Origin: Maritimibacter sp.
Lineage (GTDB): Bacteria > Pseudomonadota > Alphaproteobacteria > Rhodobacterales > Rhodobacteraceae
Assembly (NCBI GenBank): GCA_002695005.1
Contig: NZNT01000029.1
Span: forward strand, 496,001-560,000
Direction of reading: 5' to 3'
Length of the DNA: 64,000 nt
Position numbers and translations under genes: made by a program. Of this stretch, positions 23,580 to 33,300 are shown in pieces; the stretch's first letter is position 1; every line of letters starts with the position of its first letter. The notes beneath the pieces are model-generated. The model had not been told where the DNA came from. It saw only the letters and a list, made by a program, of their open reading frames with translations, and searched no databases.

Positions 23580-26500
23580 TCAGGCGACGAGCGCCTCGGC
23601 TTTCTTCAGATCGACCGAGACGAGCTGGCTCACCCCCTGCTCCTGCATCGTCACGCCGAAGAGCCTGTCCATCCGGCTCATCGTCACCGCGTGGTGGGTG
23701 ATGATGAGGAACCGGGTGTCGGTGCGGCGCGTCATCTCGTCCAGCAGATCACAGAACCGCGTGACGTTCGCATCGTCCAGCGGCGCATCCACCTCGTCCA
23801 GCACGCAGATCGGTGCGGGGTTGGCGAGGAAGACGGCGAAGATCAGGGCGAGCGCGGTCAGCGTCTGCTCGCCGCCCGACAGGAGCGACAGGGTCGACAG
23901 CTTCTTGCCCGGCGGCTGGCACATGATCTCAAGCCCCGCTTCCAGCGGGTCGTCGGATTCGACCAGAACGAGGTTCGCCTCGCCGCCGCCGAAGAGGTGA
24001 CTGAAGAGCGTGCCGAAATTCGCGTTCACCTGTTCGAAAGCGGTCAGCAGCCGCTCGCGCCCCTCGCGGTTCAGCGCGGCGATGCCGTGGCGCAGCTTTG
24101 AGATGGCTTCCTCGAGGTCAGACTTCTCGCGCGTCAGGGTGTCGTATTCCTCCTGCACCTCGCGGGCGTCTTCTTCCGCGCGCAGGTTCACCGCGCCGAG
24201 CGCGTCGCGCTGGCGTTTGAGCCGGTTCACGTCGGCCTCGATCTGTTCCGACGCGGGCATCTGGTCGGGCACGACGTCGAGCGATTCGAGAAGGTTGTCC
24301 GGCGTCGTCTCCATATCCTCCTGGATACGCTCCACGGCATAGGCGGTGGTTTCGCGGGCGGCGTCCAGCCGGGCTTCGGCGCGGGCGCGGGCCTCGCGCG
24401 CCTCGCCCGCTTCGCGCTCTGAGTCCCGCTCGGCCATCTGCGCCTCACGCAACACGCCTTCGGCAGCAGACAGCGCATCCTGCGCCGTGGCGCGTCGCGC
24501 TTCCGCCTCGGCGATCTGGCGGGCAAGTTCGTCGCGCTTCGCGGCCAGTTCCTCGGGCGCGGCCTTGGCATCCTTCAGTTCGGCTTCCGAGGCGGTCTTG
24601 CGCTCGGCCAGTTCCGCGATCCGCTTCCCGGCTGTTTCGAGCCGGTGCTTCCAGCCGGAGATTTCCTTGGTCACTTCCTGCGAGCGGCGCAGCCGGGCTT
24701 CGCCCTCGCGCTTGACCTCATCATGGGCCGACCGGCGCGCCATCATGGTCATGCGCGCGGCCTCGACCGTCATCTTGGTATCTTCGACTTCGGCCCGCGC
24801 CTCGTCGAGATCGGGGAGGGTTTTGACCGCCTTTTCCGCCTCGACCAGACGGGCGCGCGCTCCGGCGGCCTCTTCCTCGTGCCGGGTGACGGCCAGCCCG
24901 AGGTTCTCCAGCTTGCCCTCGGAAATGTTGCGATCCGCCTCGGCCCGCGACTGGGCCCGGTTGGCCTCGGACACGGCGCGGTCGGCGTCACGCCGGGCCT
25001 CGCGCGCGGCCTTGTCGGCCTCGGTCGCGCGGGTCAGTTCCTCGCGCAGCGCCTCATGCGCCCGCATCGCGCCATCGGCTTTGGACTGGGCGCGTTCGAG
25101 ATCCTGCTTGAGCTCTTCCAGACGGTTGAGCTGTTCCAGGCGCAGCGCGGCGGCGGAGGGCGCGTCCTCGGCGGCGACCCGGTAGCCGTCCCAGCGCCAC
25201 AGGTCGCCCTCGGCCGTGACGAGCCGCTGGCCGGGGCGCAGGAGCGGCTGGAGCCGCGCGGCGTCCTCCGCCGAGACCAGCCCGACCTGCGACATGCGCC
25301 GGCCCAGAACCTCGGGCACGGTGACGTAGTTGGTCAGCGCCGCGACACCATCGGGCAGCGTCTGGGCATCGGAGTAGCCGGGCAGGGTGAGCCAGCCGGA
25401 GGTGTCAGGATCGTCCACGGCGGGCGCGCGCAGATCGTCGGCCAGCGCGGCCCCGAGCGCGGCCTCATAGCCCTTCTGCACCCGCACGAGGTCGAGCACC
25501 TGGCCCCCCTCGGCGGTGTCGCGTTCGAGCAGCTTAGCGAGCGCCATGACCTCGGCGCGCAGTGCGTTCACTTCGCCCTCGGCCTCGGAGCGGGCGGCCC
25601 GTGCTTCGGCCTCGCGCGACTGCGCGTCAGCCCGCGCCTCGTCGGCGGCGACCAGCGCGGCTTCGGCGGCTTCGGCGGCCTCGGCCGCCTGTTTCTGCGC
25701 GTAATCCGCTTCGGAATAGGCGAGCTTGGCGGCATCGAGCGAGGTCTTGGCCTGAACGGCAGCCGCCCGCGCGCGCTCGGCTTCGCCTTCGGATTTTTCC
25801 AGCGTTTTCTTGGAATCGTCCAGCAGGCGGTGCGCCGACTGGTGGCGGGCGGCGAGGCGGGCGACATCCTCGGTCAACTGGCTCAGCGCATCCTCACGCT
25901 CGCCCAGCACGCGCTTGGCCTCGCGCGCGTCTTCGGAGGCGGCCTCCAGCCGGGCCTCGTGGCCCTCGGACGCCTTGGCGAGTTCCGTACGCTCCCACTC
26001 CAGCCGTTCGATGGTCTCGCCCGCGTCGCGGTTCAGCGCCTCTTCGCGCTCCATGTCGCGGGTAAGCTGGTCGATCCGGTTCGTCAGCGTTTCGATCCGG
26101 GCGACCGCCTGCTCCTCCTGCTCGGCAAGCTGGTCACGCGAGACGGTAAGGCGCTGAAGCACGGCGGCGGCAATCGCCTCCTCCTCGCGCCGGGGTGGCA
26201 GCTTGTCCTCGGCCTCGGTACGGGCCTTGCCGGCGGCGCGCGCGGCACTTTCGGCGGCGGCGGCGGCACGCACGCGGTCCGTGAGAACCTCCTGCGCCTT
26301 GGCCCGCGCTTCGTCCGCCTCTTTCCAGCGGCGATAGAGGAGCATCCCCTCGGAATTGCGCAACTGCGCCCCGATCTCGCGATACCGCTGCGCCTGCCGG
26401 GCCTGACGCGCAAGCTGGGCCAACTGGCTGGCGAGCTGTTCGGTCACGTCCTCGACCCGCGCAAGGTTCGTCTCGGTCCCCTTGAGCTTCAGCTCCGCTT

Positions 26501-27035
26501 CGTGACGCCGCTGATAGAGGCCCGAGATTCCGGCGGCTTCCTCGAGGATGCGGCGCCTGTTCTTGGGCTTGGCGTTGATGAGTTCGGAAATCTGCCCCTG
26601 CCGCACGAGGGCGGGGGAATGCGCGCCGGTGGAGGCATCGGCGAAGAGCATCTGCACATCGCGCGCCCGCACGTCCTTGGCGCCCACCTTGTAGGCCGAG
26701 CCCGCGTCGCGCGTGATCCGGCGCACGATCTCCAGAAGGTCCGAATCGTTGAACCCCGAGGGCGCGAGCCGTTCGGAGTTGTCGATCTGAAGCACCACCT
26801 CGGCAAAGTTGCGCGCCCCGCGTGACGAGGTGCCTGCGAAGATCACGTCCTCCATCCCGTCGCCGCGCATCGCCTTGGCGCGGTTTTCACCCATCACCCA
26901 GCGCAGCGCTTCGAGCAGGTTCGACTTGCCGCAGCCGTTCGGCCCGACGACCCCCGTCAGCCCGTCCGCGATGATAAGATCGGTCGGGTCAACGAAGCTT
27001 TTGAAGCCGTTGAGGCGCAGGCGGGTGAATCGCAC
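23580..27035 (-). CDS. smc: Chromosome segregation protein SMC
   Basis: 1151 residues. N-terminal ATPase head with Walker A GPNGCGKSNLLEALRW (about 30-45), a long coiled coil, a hinge at about 500-650 (LDLVRVQKGYEAALGAALAD, and LPDGVAALTNYVTVPE), a second coiled coil, and the C-terminal head with the signature LSLLSGGEQTLTALAL and Walker B PICVLDEVDAPLDDAN. Organises and compacts the chromosome with ScpA/ScpB. The start is GTG at 27033-27035, giving MRFTRLRLNGFKSF, with AGGAACA upstream. Extremely rich in Glu/Ala/Arg in the coils. Confidence 0.97.
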   Translation of the reverse strand: MRFTRLRLNGFKSFVDPTDLIIADGLTGVVGPNGCGKSNLLEALRWVMGENRAKAMRGDGMEDVIFAGTSSRGARNFAEVVLQIDNSERLAPSGFNDSDLLEIVRRITRDAGSAYKVGAKDVRARDVQMLFADASTGAHSPALVRQGQISELINAKPKNRRRILEEAAGISGLYQRRHEAELKLKGTETNLARVEDVTEQLASQLAQLARQARQAQRYREIGAQLRNSEGMLLYRRWKEADEARAKAQEVLTDRVRAAAAAESAARAAGKARTEAEDKLPPRREEEAIAAAVLQRLTVSRDQLAEQEEQAVARIETLTNRIDQLTRDMEREEALNRDAGETIERLEWERTELAKASEGHEARLEAASEDAREAKRVLGEREDALSQLTEDVARLAARHQSAHRLLDDSKKTLEKSEGEAERARAAAVQAKTSLDAAKLAYSEADYAQKQAAEAAEAAEAALVAADEARADAQSREAEARAARSEAEGEVNALRAEVMALAKLLERDTAEGGQVLDLVRVQKGYEAALGAALADDLRAPAVDDPDTSGWLTLPGYSDAQTLPDGVAALTNYVTVPEVLGRRMSQVGLVSAEDAARLQPLLRPGQRLVTAEGDLWRWDGYRVAAEDAPSAAALRLEQLNRLEELKQDLERAQSKADGAMRAHEALREELTRATEADKAAREARRDADRAVSEANRAQSRAEADRNISEGKLENLGLAVTRHEEEAAGARARLVEAEKAVKTLPDLDEARAEVEDTKMTVEAARMTMMARRSAHDEVKREGEARLRRSQEVTKEISGWKHRLETAGKRIAELAERKTASEAELKDAKAAPEELAAKRDELARQIAEAEARRATAQDALSAAEGVLREAQMAERDSEREAGEAREARARAEARLDAARETTAYAVERIQEDMETTPDNLLESLDVVPDQMPASEQIEADVNRLKRQRDALGAVNLRAEEDAREVQEEYDTLTREKSDLEEAISKLRHGIAALNREGRERLLTAFEQVNANFGTLFSHLFGGGEANLVLVESDDPLEAGLEIMCQPPGKKLSTLSLLSGGEQTLTALALIFAVFLANPAPICVLDEVDAPLDDANVTRFCDLLDEMTRRTDTRFLIITHHAVTMSRMDRLFGVTMQEQGVSQLVSVDLKKAEALVA

Positions 27036-27158
27036 GGGGGGTGTTCCTGATTCCGTCGTATCGGCACATGATCCCGATGCTGCGGCGCGGAGTCAACGCG
27101 CCTGCGCTGCATATGGCGGTCCGTTGCGGGTTATCCACAAGATATTGCGCAGCTCGGG

Positions 27159-27242
27159 GTTTCGCCCCGGCAAAGCCGGGCCGACCCGCTGGAGGGGCGC
27201 TGCCCCTCCAGACCTCCCCGAGGTATTTGTGGACCAGAGAAG
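27159..27242 (+). repeat. Two-hairpin dispersed repeat, copy B
   Basis: GGTTTCG lead, first hairpin CCCGGC-AAA-GCCGGG (27166-27180), CCGAC link, second hairpin with a perfect 10-bp stem (27189-27198 with 27202-27211, loop GCT), then tail ACCTCCCCGAGGTATTT...GGACCAGAGAAG to 27242. Located between the smc start and the cobalamin riboswitch, in a 290-base stretch with no gene. Confidence 0.75.
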
Positions 27243-27321
27243 GGGGCAGGGTCGGTGGAAACGCGCGACGTGTCGCAATCCGCCTTGACCGGGCGCCACG
27301 CTCTGCGTCACAAGGATGGGA

Positions 27322-27512
27322 CATGGTTCCCGAGACGGCGCAAAGCGCCACGGGAGAATAGGGAATGCGGAGGGGTGATCCAAACCGGAGCCTTCAGCCG
27401 CAGCCGCCCCCGCGACTGTAATGCGGCGAGCGACCGTCAGATGCCACTGGGTGCCACACCCGGGAAGGCGGCGGAAGCGACGACCCGCGGAGCCAGGAGA
27501 CCTGCCATGTGG
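27322..27512 (+). promoter_or_regulatory. Cobalamin (B12) riboswitch
   Basis: Conserved elements in order: AGGGAATGCGG at about 27360, CCGGAGCC and CAGCCGCAGCCGCCCCCGCGACTGTAATGCGG region at about 27388-27428, GCCACTGGGTGCC at about 27442, CCCGGGAAGGCG at about 27458, and the B12 box AGCCAGGAGACCTGCC at 27490-27505. The ribosome site of cbtB lies 35 bases further on, so adenosylcobalamin binding probably blocks expression of the cobalt transporter when B12 is plentiful. No other B12 riboswitch was seen in the window. Confidence 0.93.
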
Positions 27513-27557
27513 ACTGAAACCCACCCGTCGGGGAGACGGGCCAAGGAGGGACAACAC

Positions 27558-27734
27558 ATGACGACCAAGACCATCCGCACCACAGCCGTGGCCGCCGACA
27601 GCAAACTGGGCGCGATCTTCGCCGTTCTCGCGTTCGGCGCGGTTCTGCTCTTCGCCGCCGGTTACGCGCAGGCGACCGTTCTGCACGACGCGGCCCACGA
27701 TCAGCGTCACGCGATGGCGTTCCCCTGCCACTGA
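27558..27734 (+). CDS. cbtB: CbtB, small subunit of the putative cobalt transporter
   Basis: 58 residues: a single membrane helix (about 17-40, LGAIFAVLAFGAVLLFAAG) followed by a His-rich, Cys-containing end (HDAAHDQRHAMAFPCH) fit to bind Co2+. Typical CbtB length and layout. ATG 27558 has AAGGAGGG upstream, directly behind the cobalamin riboswitch, and cbtA follows after 15 bases. Together they bring cobalt into the cell for corrin synthesis. Confidence 0.92.
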   Translation: MTTKTIRTTAVAADSKLGAIFAVLAFGAVLLFAAGYAQATVLHDAAHDQRHAMAFPCH

Positions 27735-27749
27735 GGCAGGCCTGATCCC

Positions 27750-28427
27750 ATGCTGAAAAATTTGCTGACCGGCGCGCTCGTCGCCGGTGTGGCGTCCGGC
27801 CTCGTGGCCGCGGCGCTTCAATTCGCATTCGTGATTCCACTGATCCTGGAAGGCGAACTCTATGAAACCGGTGCCCGCATCCACTTCGGCGCGGGCAGTC
27901 CGCAAAGCCCGGCGGGATCGCCGGGGCTCGGGGGCGACTGGGGCCGTCACCTGATGACCGTCACCTTCGACGTGGTGAGTTACACCGCCTATGCGCTGAT
28001 TCTGTCGGGCCTCATGGCGCTGGCGGTGCGGCAGGGGCACGCGGTCGGCGCCCGGCGCGGGGCCGTCTGGGGCCTTGCCGGGTTCTTCGCCGTGCAGCTG
28101 GCCCCGGCGGCGGGTCTGCCCCCGGAACTGCCCGGCACCATCGCCGCCGAGGTCGGGCCGCGCCAGGCATGGTGGAGCTTCGCGATCCTCGCGACCGCGG
28201 CCGCGCTCTGGCTCTTCGCCTTCGTGCCGCAGTGGTGGGCCGTGGCTGTCGGCGTGGTCCTCGTCCTCGCCCCGCATCTGGTCGGCGCGCCGCATCTCGA
28301 CACCTATTTCGGGGTGGCCGCACCTGAGCTGGCGGCGGAGTTCGCGGCCCGCTCGCTCGCCTTCGCGGCCATCGGCTGGGTCGTACTGGGCGCCATCGCC
28401 GGCGCCATGATGGTGCGGGACGATTAG
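27750..28427 (+). CDS. cbtA: CbtA, membrane subunit of the putative cobalt transporter
   Basis: 225 residues with about five to six helices. The start LKNLLTGALVAGVASGLVAA, then FVIPLILEGELYETG with LAxxxQ-type motif, fits CbtA. His residues in the loops (ARIHFGAG, WGRHLMTV, PHLVGAPHLDTYFG) could contact the metal. Co-transcribed with cbtB behind the riboswitch. Its stop overlaps the convergent DUF1636 gene. Confidence 0.9.
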   Translation: MLKNLLTGALVAGVASGLVAAALQFAFVIPLILEGELYETGARIHFGAGSPQSPAGSPGLGGDWGRHLMTVTFDVVSYTAYALILSGLMALAVRQGHAVGARRGAVWGLAGFFAVQLAPAAGLPPELPGTIAAEVGPRQAWWSFAILATAAALWLFAFVPQWWAVAVGVVLVLAPHLVGAPHLDTYFGVAAPELAAEFAARSLAFAAIGWVVLGAIAGAMMVRDD

Positions 28428-28723
28428 GCGGGGATGCGCCCGATGAGCTTGAACCGCAGCCGTTCCAGCACCCGCGCGTCGGTGATGAGGCCCTTTGGCG
28501 CGGCGTCGTACAGGGCGAGGAACGTCTCGACCTCATCCGCGAGGGTGGGGTCGACGTCTCCGAACAGATACGCGGCCTTGCCCTCCTCGCGCACCGACAG
28601 GCACACGGGACGGGCGCAGGCGTTCATGCAATGCGCCCGCTCCACCTTCATCCGCGCGGCAAGCGCATCGGCCAGAGCCGTGCCCCCTTCGCATCCGATG
28701 CAGACGGCCACGCGCCCTGCCAT
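28424..28723 (-). CDS. Second DUF1636 ferredoxin-like protein
   Basis: 99 residues, a shorter relative of the protein at 19258. Cysteines: VCIGCEGG and then RAHCMNACARPVCLSV, the same C-x2-C plus C-x3-C-x4-C type of layout, with a matching AAYLFG segment after it. A thioredoxin-like ferredoxin fold is expected. Start at ATG 28721-28723 (MAGRVAV) behind AAGGAAAGG; a GTG five codons upstream is the alternative. Divergent from cobW, convergent with cbtA. Confidence 0.75.
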   Translation of the reverse strand: MAGRVAVCIGCEGGTALADALAARMKVERAHCMNACARPVCLSVREEGKAAYLFGDVDPTLADEVETFLALYDAAPKGLITDARVLERLRFKLIGRIPA

Positions 28724-28784
28724 ACCCTTTCCTTCCACACCGTTTCGGGCGACAAGCCCCTAACGCCCCATATCGGAGACCGTC

Positions 28785-29852
28785 ATGCGTGCCAAGATTC
28801 CCGCCACCGTCGTCACCGGCTTCCTCGGCGCTGGTAAGACCACGCTGATCCGCAACATGCTCCAGAACGCCAACGGCAAGCGGATCGCGCTCATCATCAA
28901 CGAATTCGGCGACCTCGGCGTCGACGGTGACATCCTCAAGGGCTGCGGGGATGAGACCTGCACCGAGGACGACGTGATGGAGCTGTCGAACGGCTGCATC
29001 TGCTGCACCGTTGCCGAGGATTTCGTGCCGACACTGGAAAAGCTATTGAACCGCGAGACGCCCCCCGATCACATCGTAATCGAGACGTCCGGGCTGGCCC
29101 TGCCGCAACCGCTGGTGCGCGCGTTCCAGTGGCCCGAGATTTCGACCCGCGTGACCGTGGATGGTGTCGTCACCGTCGTGGACGGCAAGGCCGTGTCCGA
29201 GGGCGTCTTTGCCTCCAACCTCGAAGCCGTCGAGGCGCAGCGCCGGGCCGACGACAACCTCGACCACGAAACGCCGCTGTCGGAGCTGTTCGAAGATCAG
29301 ATCGCCTGCGCCGACATGATCGTCGTGAACAAGATCGACCTTCTGGGCGAGGACGAGGCCACCGCGCTCACCGGCAAGCTGTCGGGCGAGGCGCGCAAGG
29401 GCGTGCAGGTGGTCAAGACGTCGATGGGCCTGCTCCCGATCGAGGTGTTGCTGGGTCAGGGCGCATCGGCTGAGACCAGCATGGAGCACCGGCACGAGGT
29501 GCATCACCACCACCACCACGATGACGACGACCATGACGATCACCACGATCACGAGCATGAGCACGGCCACGACGAGTTCGAGTCGTTCGTCGTGGAGCGT
29601 GGTGAGATCGCCGACCCCAAGGCCTTCGCCGAACAGGTGGCCGACGTGATCCGTCAGAACGGCATCCTGCGGCTCAAGGGCTTCGCAGCGGTCGAGGGCA
29701 AGCCCATGCGCCTGACGCTGCAAGCCGTCGGCCCCCGCGTGGACACCTATTTCGACCAGCCCTTCGGTGCGAACCCGCGCCAGACCCGGCTTGTCGTGAT
29801 CGGCCAGACCGGGCTCGACCGCGCGCGGATCGAGGCCGCGCTGATCGCCTGA
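28785..29852 (+). CDS. cobW: CobW metallochaperone GTPase
   Basis: 355 residues of the COG0523/CobW family. Walker A TGFLGAGKTT (about 11-20), the metal-binding CxCC in NGCICCTVAEDF, and the NKxD in VNKIDLLG. A His/Asp-rich loop at about 235-265 (HHHHHH with alternating D and H) would bind metal, and the C-terminal domain follows. It is thought to deliver Co2+ to CobN-type chelatase. ATG 28785 after TCGGAGAC. Head of the cobW-GNAT-cobN-GNAT operon (start/stop overlaps throughout). Confidence 0.94.
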   Translation: MRAKIPATVVTGFLGAGKTTLIRNMLQNANGKRIALIINEFGDLGVDGDILKGCGDETCTEDDVMELSNGCICCTVAEDFVPTLEKLLNRETPPDHIVIETSGLALPQPLVRAFQWPEISTRVTVDGVVTVVDGKAVSEGVFASNLEAVEAQRRADDNLDHETPLSELFEDQIACADMIVVNKIDLLGEDEATALTGKLSGEARKGVQVVKTSMGLLPIEVLLGQGASAETSMEHRHEVHHHHHHDDDDHDDHHDHEHEHGHDEFESFVVERGEIADPKAFAEQVADVIRQNGILRLKGFAAVEGKPMRLTLQAVGPRVDTYFDQPFGANPRQTRLVVIGQTGLDRARIEAALIA

Positions 29853-30304
29853 TGCTGGTCGTCGAAGCGGCAAACCCGCTCGACCCTGTGCCCTCGGCCC
29901 TGCTGGCCCGGGCGCAGGCGTTGCAGGCGGAGACCTATGCGCCCGAGAATAACCACGCGCTCCCGACCGAGGCGCTGGCGGCCCCCGACATCCGCTTTTT
30001 CGCCGCCCGCGAGGGGGACGAGGTGCTGGGTGTCGGCGCGCTGGCTGTGCGCGACGGTTATGGAGAAGTGAAGGCAATGTTCACGACCGACGCCGCGCGT
30101 GGCAAAGGCGTCGGCGCTGCGCTTCTCCGTATGATCGAAGACACGGCACGCGAAGAAAAGCTGCCCGTCCTGCACCTTGAAACCGGCGAAGAACTCGCCG
30201 CCGCCGTGCGCCTGTATGAACGCCACGGGTTCAAACGCTCAGGCGCATTCGGCGACTATCAGGACGACGGGATCAGCCTGTTCATGACCAAGGTTCTCGA
30301 CTGA
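29852..30304 (+). CDS. GNAT-family N-acetyltransferase between cobW and cobN
   Basis: 150 residues with the GNAT core: VKAMFTTDAARGKGVGAALLR (acetyl-CoA loop R/Q-x-x-G-x-G/A) and AVRLYERHGFKRSGAF. Substrate unknown. Its start overlaps the cobW stop (TGATG) and its stop overlaps the cobN start, so it is locked into the cobalamin operon. A role in modifying a corrin intermediate or protein is not known from any study I can name. Confidence 0.85.
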   Translation: MLVVEAANPLDPVPSALLARAQALQAETYAPENNHALPTEALAAPDIRFFAAREGDEVLGVGALAVRDGYGEVKAMFTTDAARGKGVGAALLRMIEDTAREEKLPVLHLETGEELAAAVRLYERHGFKRSGAFGDYQDDGISLFMTKVLD

Positions 30305-33300
30305 TGCACCTGCTCGCCGCGACCCCCGGCCAGATCGACGACGGGAAAGAGGCTGTCGACCTGGGCCAGACCCCCGCCGATGTGGTGTTCATCTCGGCCG
30401 CGGATACCGAGCTTGCGGCGCTGTCCGAAGCGCGGGGCGAGATGGCCGCGCCGCCCGCCCTGCGGCTTGCGAACCTGACCCATCTCAATCACCCGATGTC
30501 GGTGGACCTGCATATCGACGATTGCGCAAAGCAGTCCCGTCTGGTGATCGCCCGCGTCCTTGGCGGCACCGGCTATTGGCGTTACGGGGCCGAGCAATAC
30601 GCGGCCCATATGGCCGAGGCGGGCGTGCCCCTTGCGCTCCTGCCCGGCGACGACAAGCCCGACGCGGAACTCGCGGCGCTTTCGACGGTCTCGGATGAGG
30701 ATTACGCCGCGCTCTGGGCCTATCTCGTCGAGGGCGGGCCGCAGAACGCGGCCAATTTCCTGAGTTACGCCGCAGCCATGCTCGACGGTGGCGAGAAACC
30801 TGCCCCTGCCAGCCCGCTCCTGCGCGCGGGCGTCTACTGGCCCGGCGCGGGGGTCTCGGACCTCGCCACCATCCGCGAGATGTGGACCCCGGACGCGCCC
30901 GTCGTGCCGATGGTGTTCTACCGCGCGCTGGTGCAGGGCGCGGGACTGAACCCGATCAACCGGATGGTCAAGGCGCTCCTGCGTCAGGGCCTCAACCCGC
31001 TCCCCGTCTTCGTCGCCTCGCTGAAAGACCCGGTGTCCACGGCGACGCTCGAACACCTGTTCGGGGAAGCCTCGCCCAGCGTCATCCTGAACGCCACCTC
31101 GTTCGCGGTCGGCAGCCCGCATCAAGGTGACGACAGCCCCGAGAACCCGCTCGCCATGCCAGCGGCCAACGCGGCCCCCGTGTTCCAGGTCGTCCTGTCC
31201 GCCAGCTCCGAGGAGGCATGGGCCGAGGGGCTCAACGGCCTCTCCGCTCGCGACATCGCGATGAACGTGGCCTTGCCCGAGGTCGACGGGCGGGTGCTGA
31301 CGCGCGCGATCAGCTTCAAGGGCGAGGCGTATTACGACGACGCCACCCAATGCGCCATCGCCACCTACCGCGCACAGGGCGACCGGATCGACTTCGTCGC
31401 GCGCCTCGCCGCCAACTGGGCGACCCTGCGCACTACGCCCACGCCCAAGCGCCGCGTCGCGCTGGTGCTGGCCAACTACCCCAACAAGGACGGGCGGCTG
31501 GCGAACGGCGTCGGCCTCGACACCCCCGCCGCCACCGTCCACACGCTGAGCCTGCTCGCTGACGCTGGCTACCACGTCCAAAACGCCCCTGCCGACAGCG
31601 ACACCCTCATGCAGGCGATCATGGCCGGCCCGACCAACTGGCTCACCGACCGCCACGACCGCGCCGGTGGCGTCGACCTGAGCATGGCCGACTACCAGAT
31701 CGCCTATGGCCAGCTTCCGTGGGAGGTCCGCCAGAGGATCGAAGAGCGTTGGGGCAAACCCGAGGCGGACCCGTTCTTCGAACCCGGCGCGGTCGATTGC
31801 GGGCGGTTCAAGCTGTCGGTCCTGACCTTCGGCAACGTGGTCGTCGGCCTGCAACCGGCGCGCGGCTACAACATCGACCCGACCGAAAGCTACCATTCGC
31901 CCGATCTGGTCCCGCCGCACAATTACCTCGCGTTCTACATCTGGCTGCGCGATGTCCACCGGGCGAACGCGATCGTCCACATGGGCAAGCACGGCAACCT
32001 CGAATGGCTCCCGGGCAAGGCGCTGGCCCTGTCCGAGACCTGCCTGCCCGAGGCGGTCCTCGGCCCCATGCCCCACATCTACCCGTTCATCGTGAACGAT
32101 CCCGGCGAAGGCACGCAGGCCAAGCGGCGCACACAGGCGGTCATTATCGACCACCTGACCCCGCCGCTCATCCGCGCCGACACCTATGGCCCGCTCAAGG
32201 ATCTCGAAGCGCTCGTGGACGAGTATTACGAGGCCGCGGGCGTCGACCCGCGCCGCATCGACCACCTGCGCCGCGAGATCCTGTCGCTCACCGCCGCCAC
32301 CGGGCTCGATGCCGACGTCGGCATGGCGGGCGAGGATGAGGACACCGACCTCGCCAAGCTCGACGCCTATCTTTGCGAGTTGAAAGAGGCGCAGATCCGC
32401 GACGGCCTGCATGTCTTCGGCCAGTCGCCAGAGGGCCGCCTCCAGCGCGACCTCGTCCAAGCCCTCGTCCGTGTCCCGCGCGGAGACGGCAAAGGCCCCA
32501 ACGCCTCGCTCATCCGTGCGCTCGCCGCAGACTTCGCCATGCGTTTCGACCCGCTCGACTGCGACATGGCGGCCGTGTGGGACGGCCCCCGCCCCGAGGC
32601 GCTGACCGGCGGCACATGGCGCACGAACGGCGACACGGTGGAGCGGCTGGAGGACTTCGCCGCCCGCCTCATCAACGGCGAAGAGGTCCCGCCGGGACCG
32701 ATGAGCGGCGCCGTGATGGACGAGATCGCCACCACCGTCCGCCCCGCCGTCGCCACCTGCGGCCCGAACGAGGGCGCGGGTCTCCTCACCGCCCTGGACG
32801 GCCGGTTCGTCGCCCCCAAACCCTCCGGCGCGCCCACGCGCGGGCGGCTCGACACGCTGCCCACGGGGGGCAACTTCTTCTCCGTCGACAGCCGCTCGGT
32901 TCCCACCCCCACCGCCTGGGCGCTGGGATGGAAATCCGCGAGCCTGCTCATCGATAAATACCTGCAAACGAACGGCGACTGGCCTCGCACCATGCTGGTC
33001 ACGGCCTGGGGCACGGCGAACATGCGCACCGGCGGCGACGACATCGCTCAAGCGCTGGCTCTCATGGGCGTGAAACCGACGTGGGACACCGCGAACCGCC
33101 GCGTCACCGGCTTCGAGATCATCCCATCGACCGCCTTGGGCCGCCCGCGCGTGGACGTCACGCTGCGCGTCTCCGGCTTCTTCCGCGACGCTTTCCCCTC
33201 GCTCATCGCTCTGGTCGACAGCGCGGCCCGGGCCGTCCAAAAGCTCGACGAACCGGACGAGGACAACCCCGCCGCCGCCCGCGCACGCTCAGGCGAAGCC

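Noticed and set aside
24645-26825. 726-codon plus-strand frame inside smc
   Set aside because: Complement of the coiled-coil coding sequence; Leu/Gly/Arg-rich and no independent start signal.
29500-29580. CAC/GAC-rich repeat in cobW as a simple-sequence or CRISPR-like repeat
   Set aside because: It encodes an in-frame His/Asp metal loop in a conserved protein.
30259-33240. 993-codon open frame on the minus strand inside cobN
   Set aside because: It is antisense to a clear cobN; its length comes from high-GC codon bias, and the translation is Arg/Gly/Ala/Val-rich with no family features.
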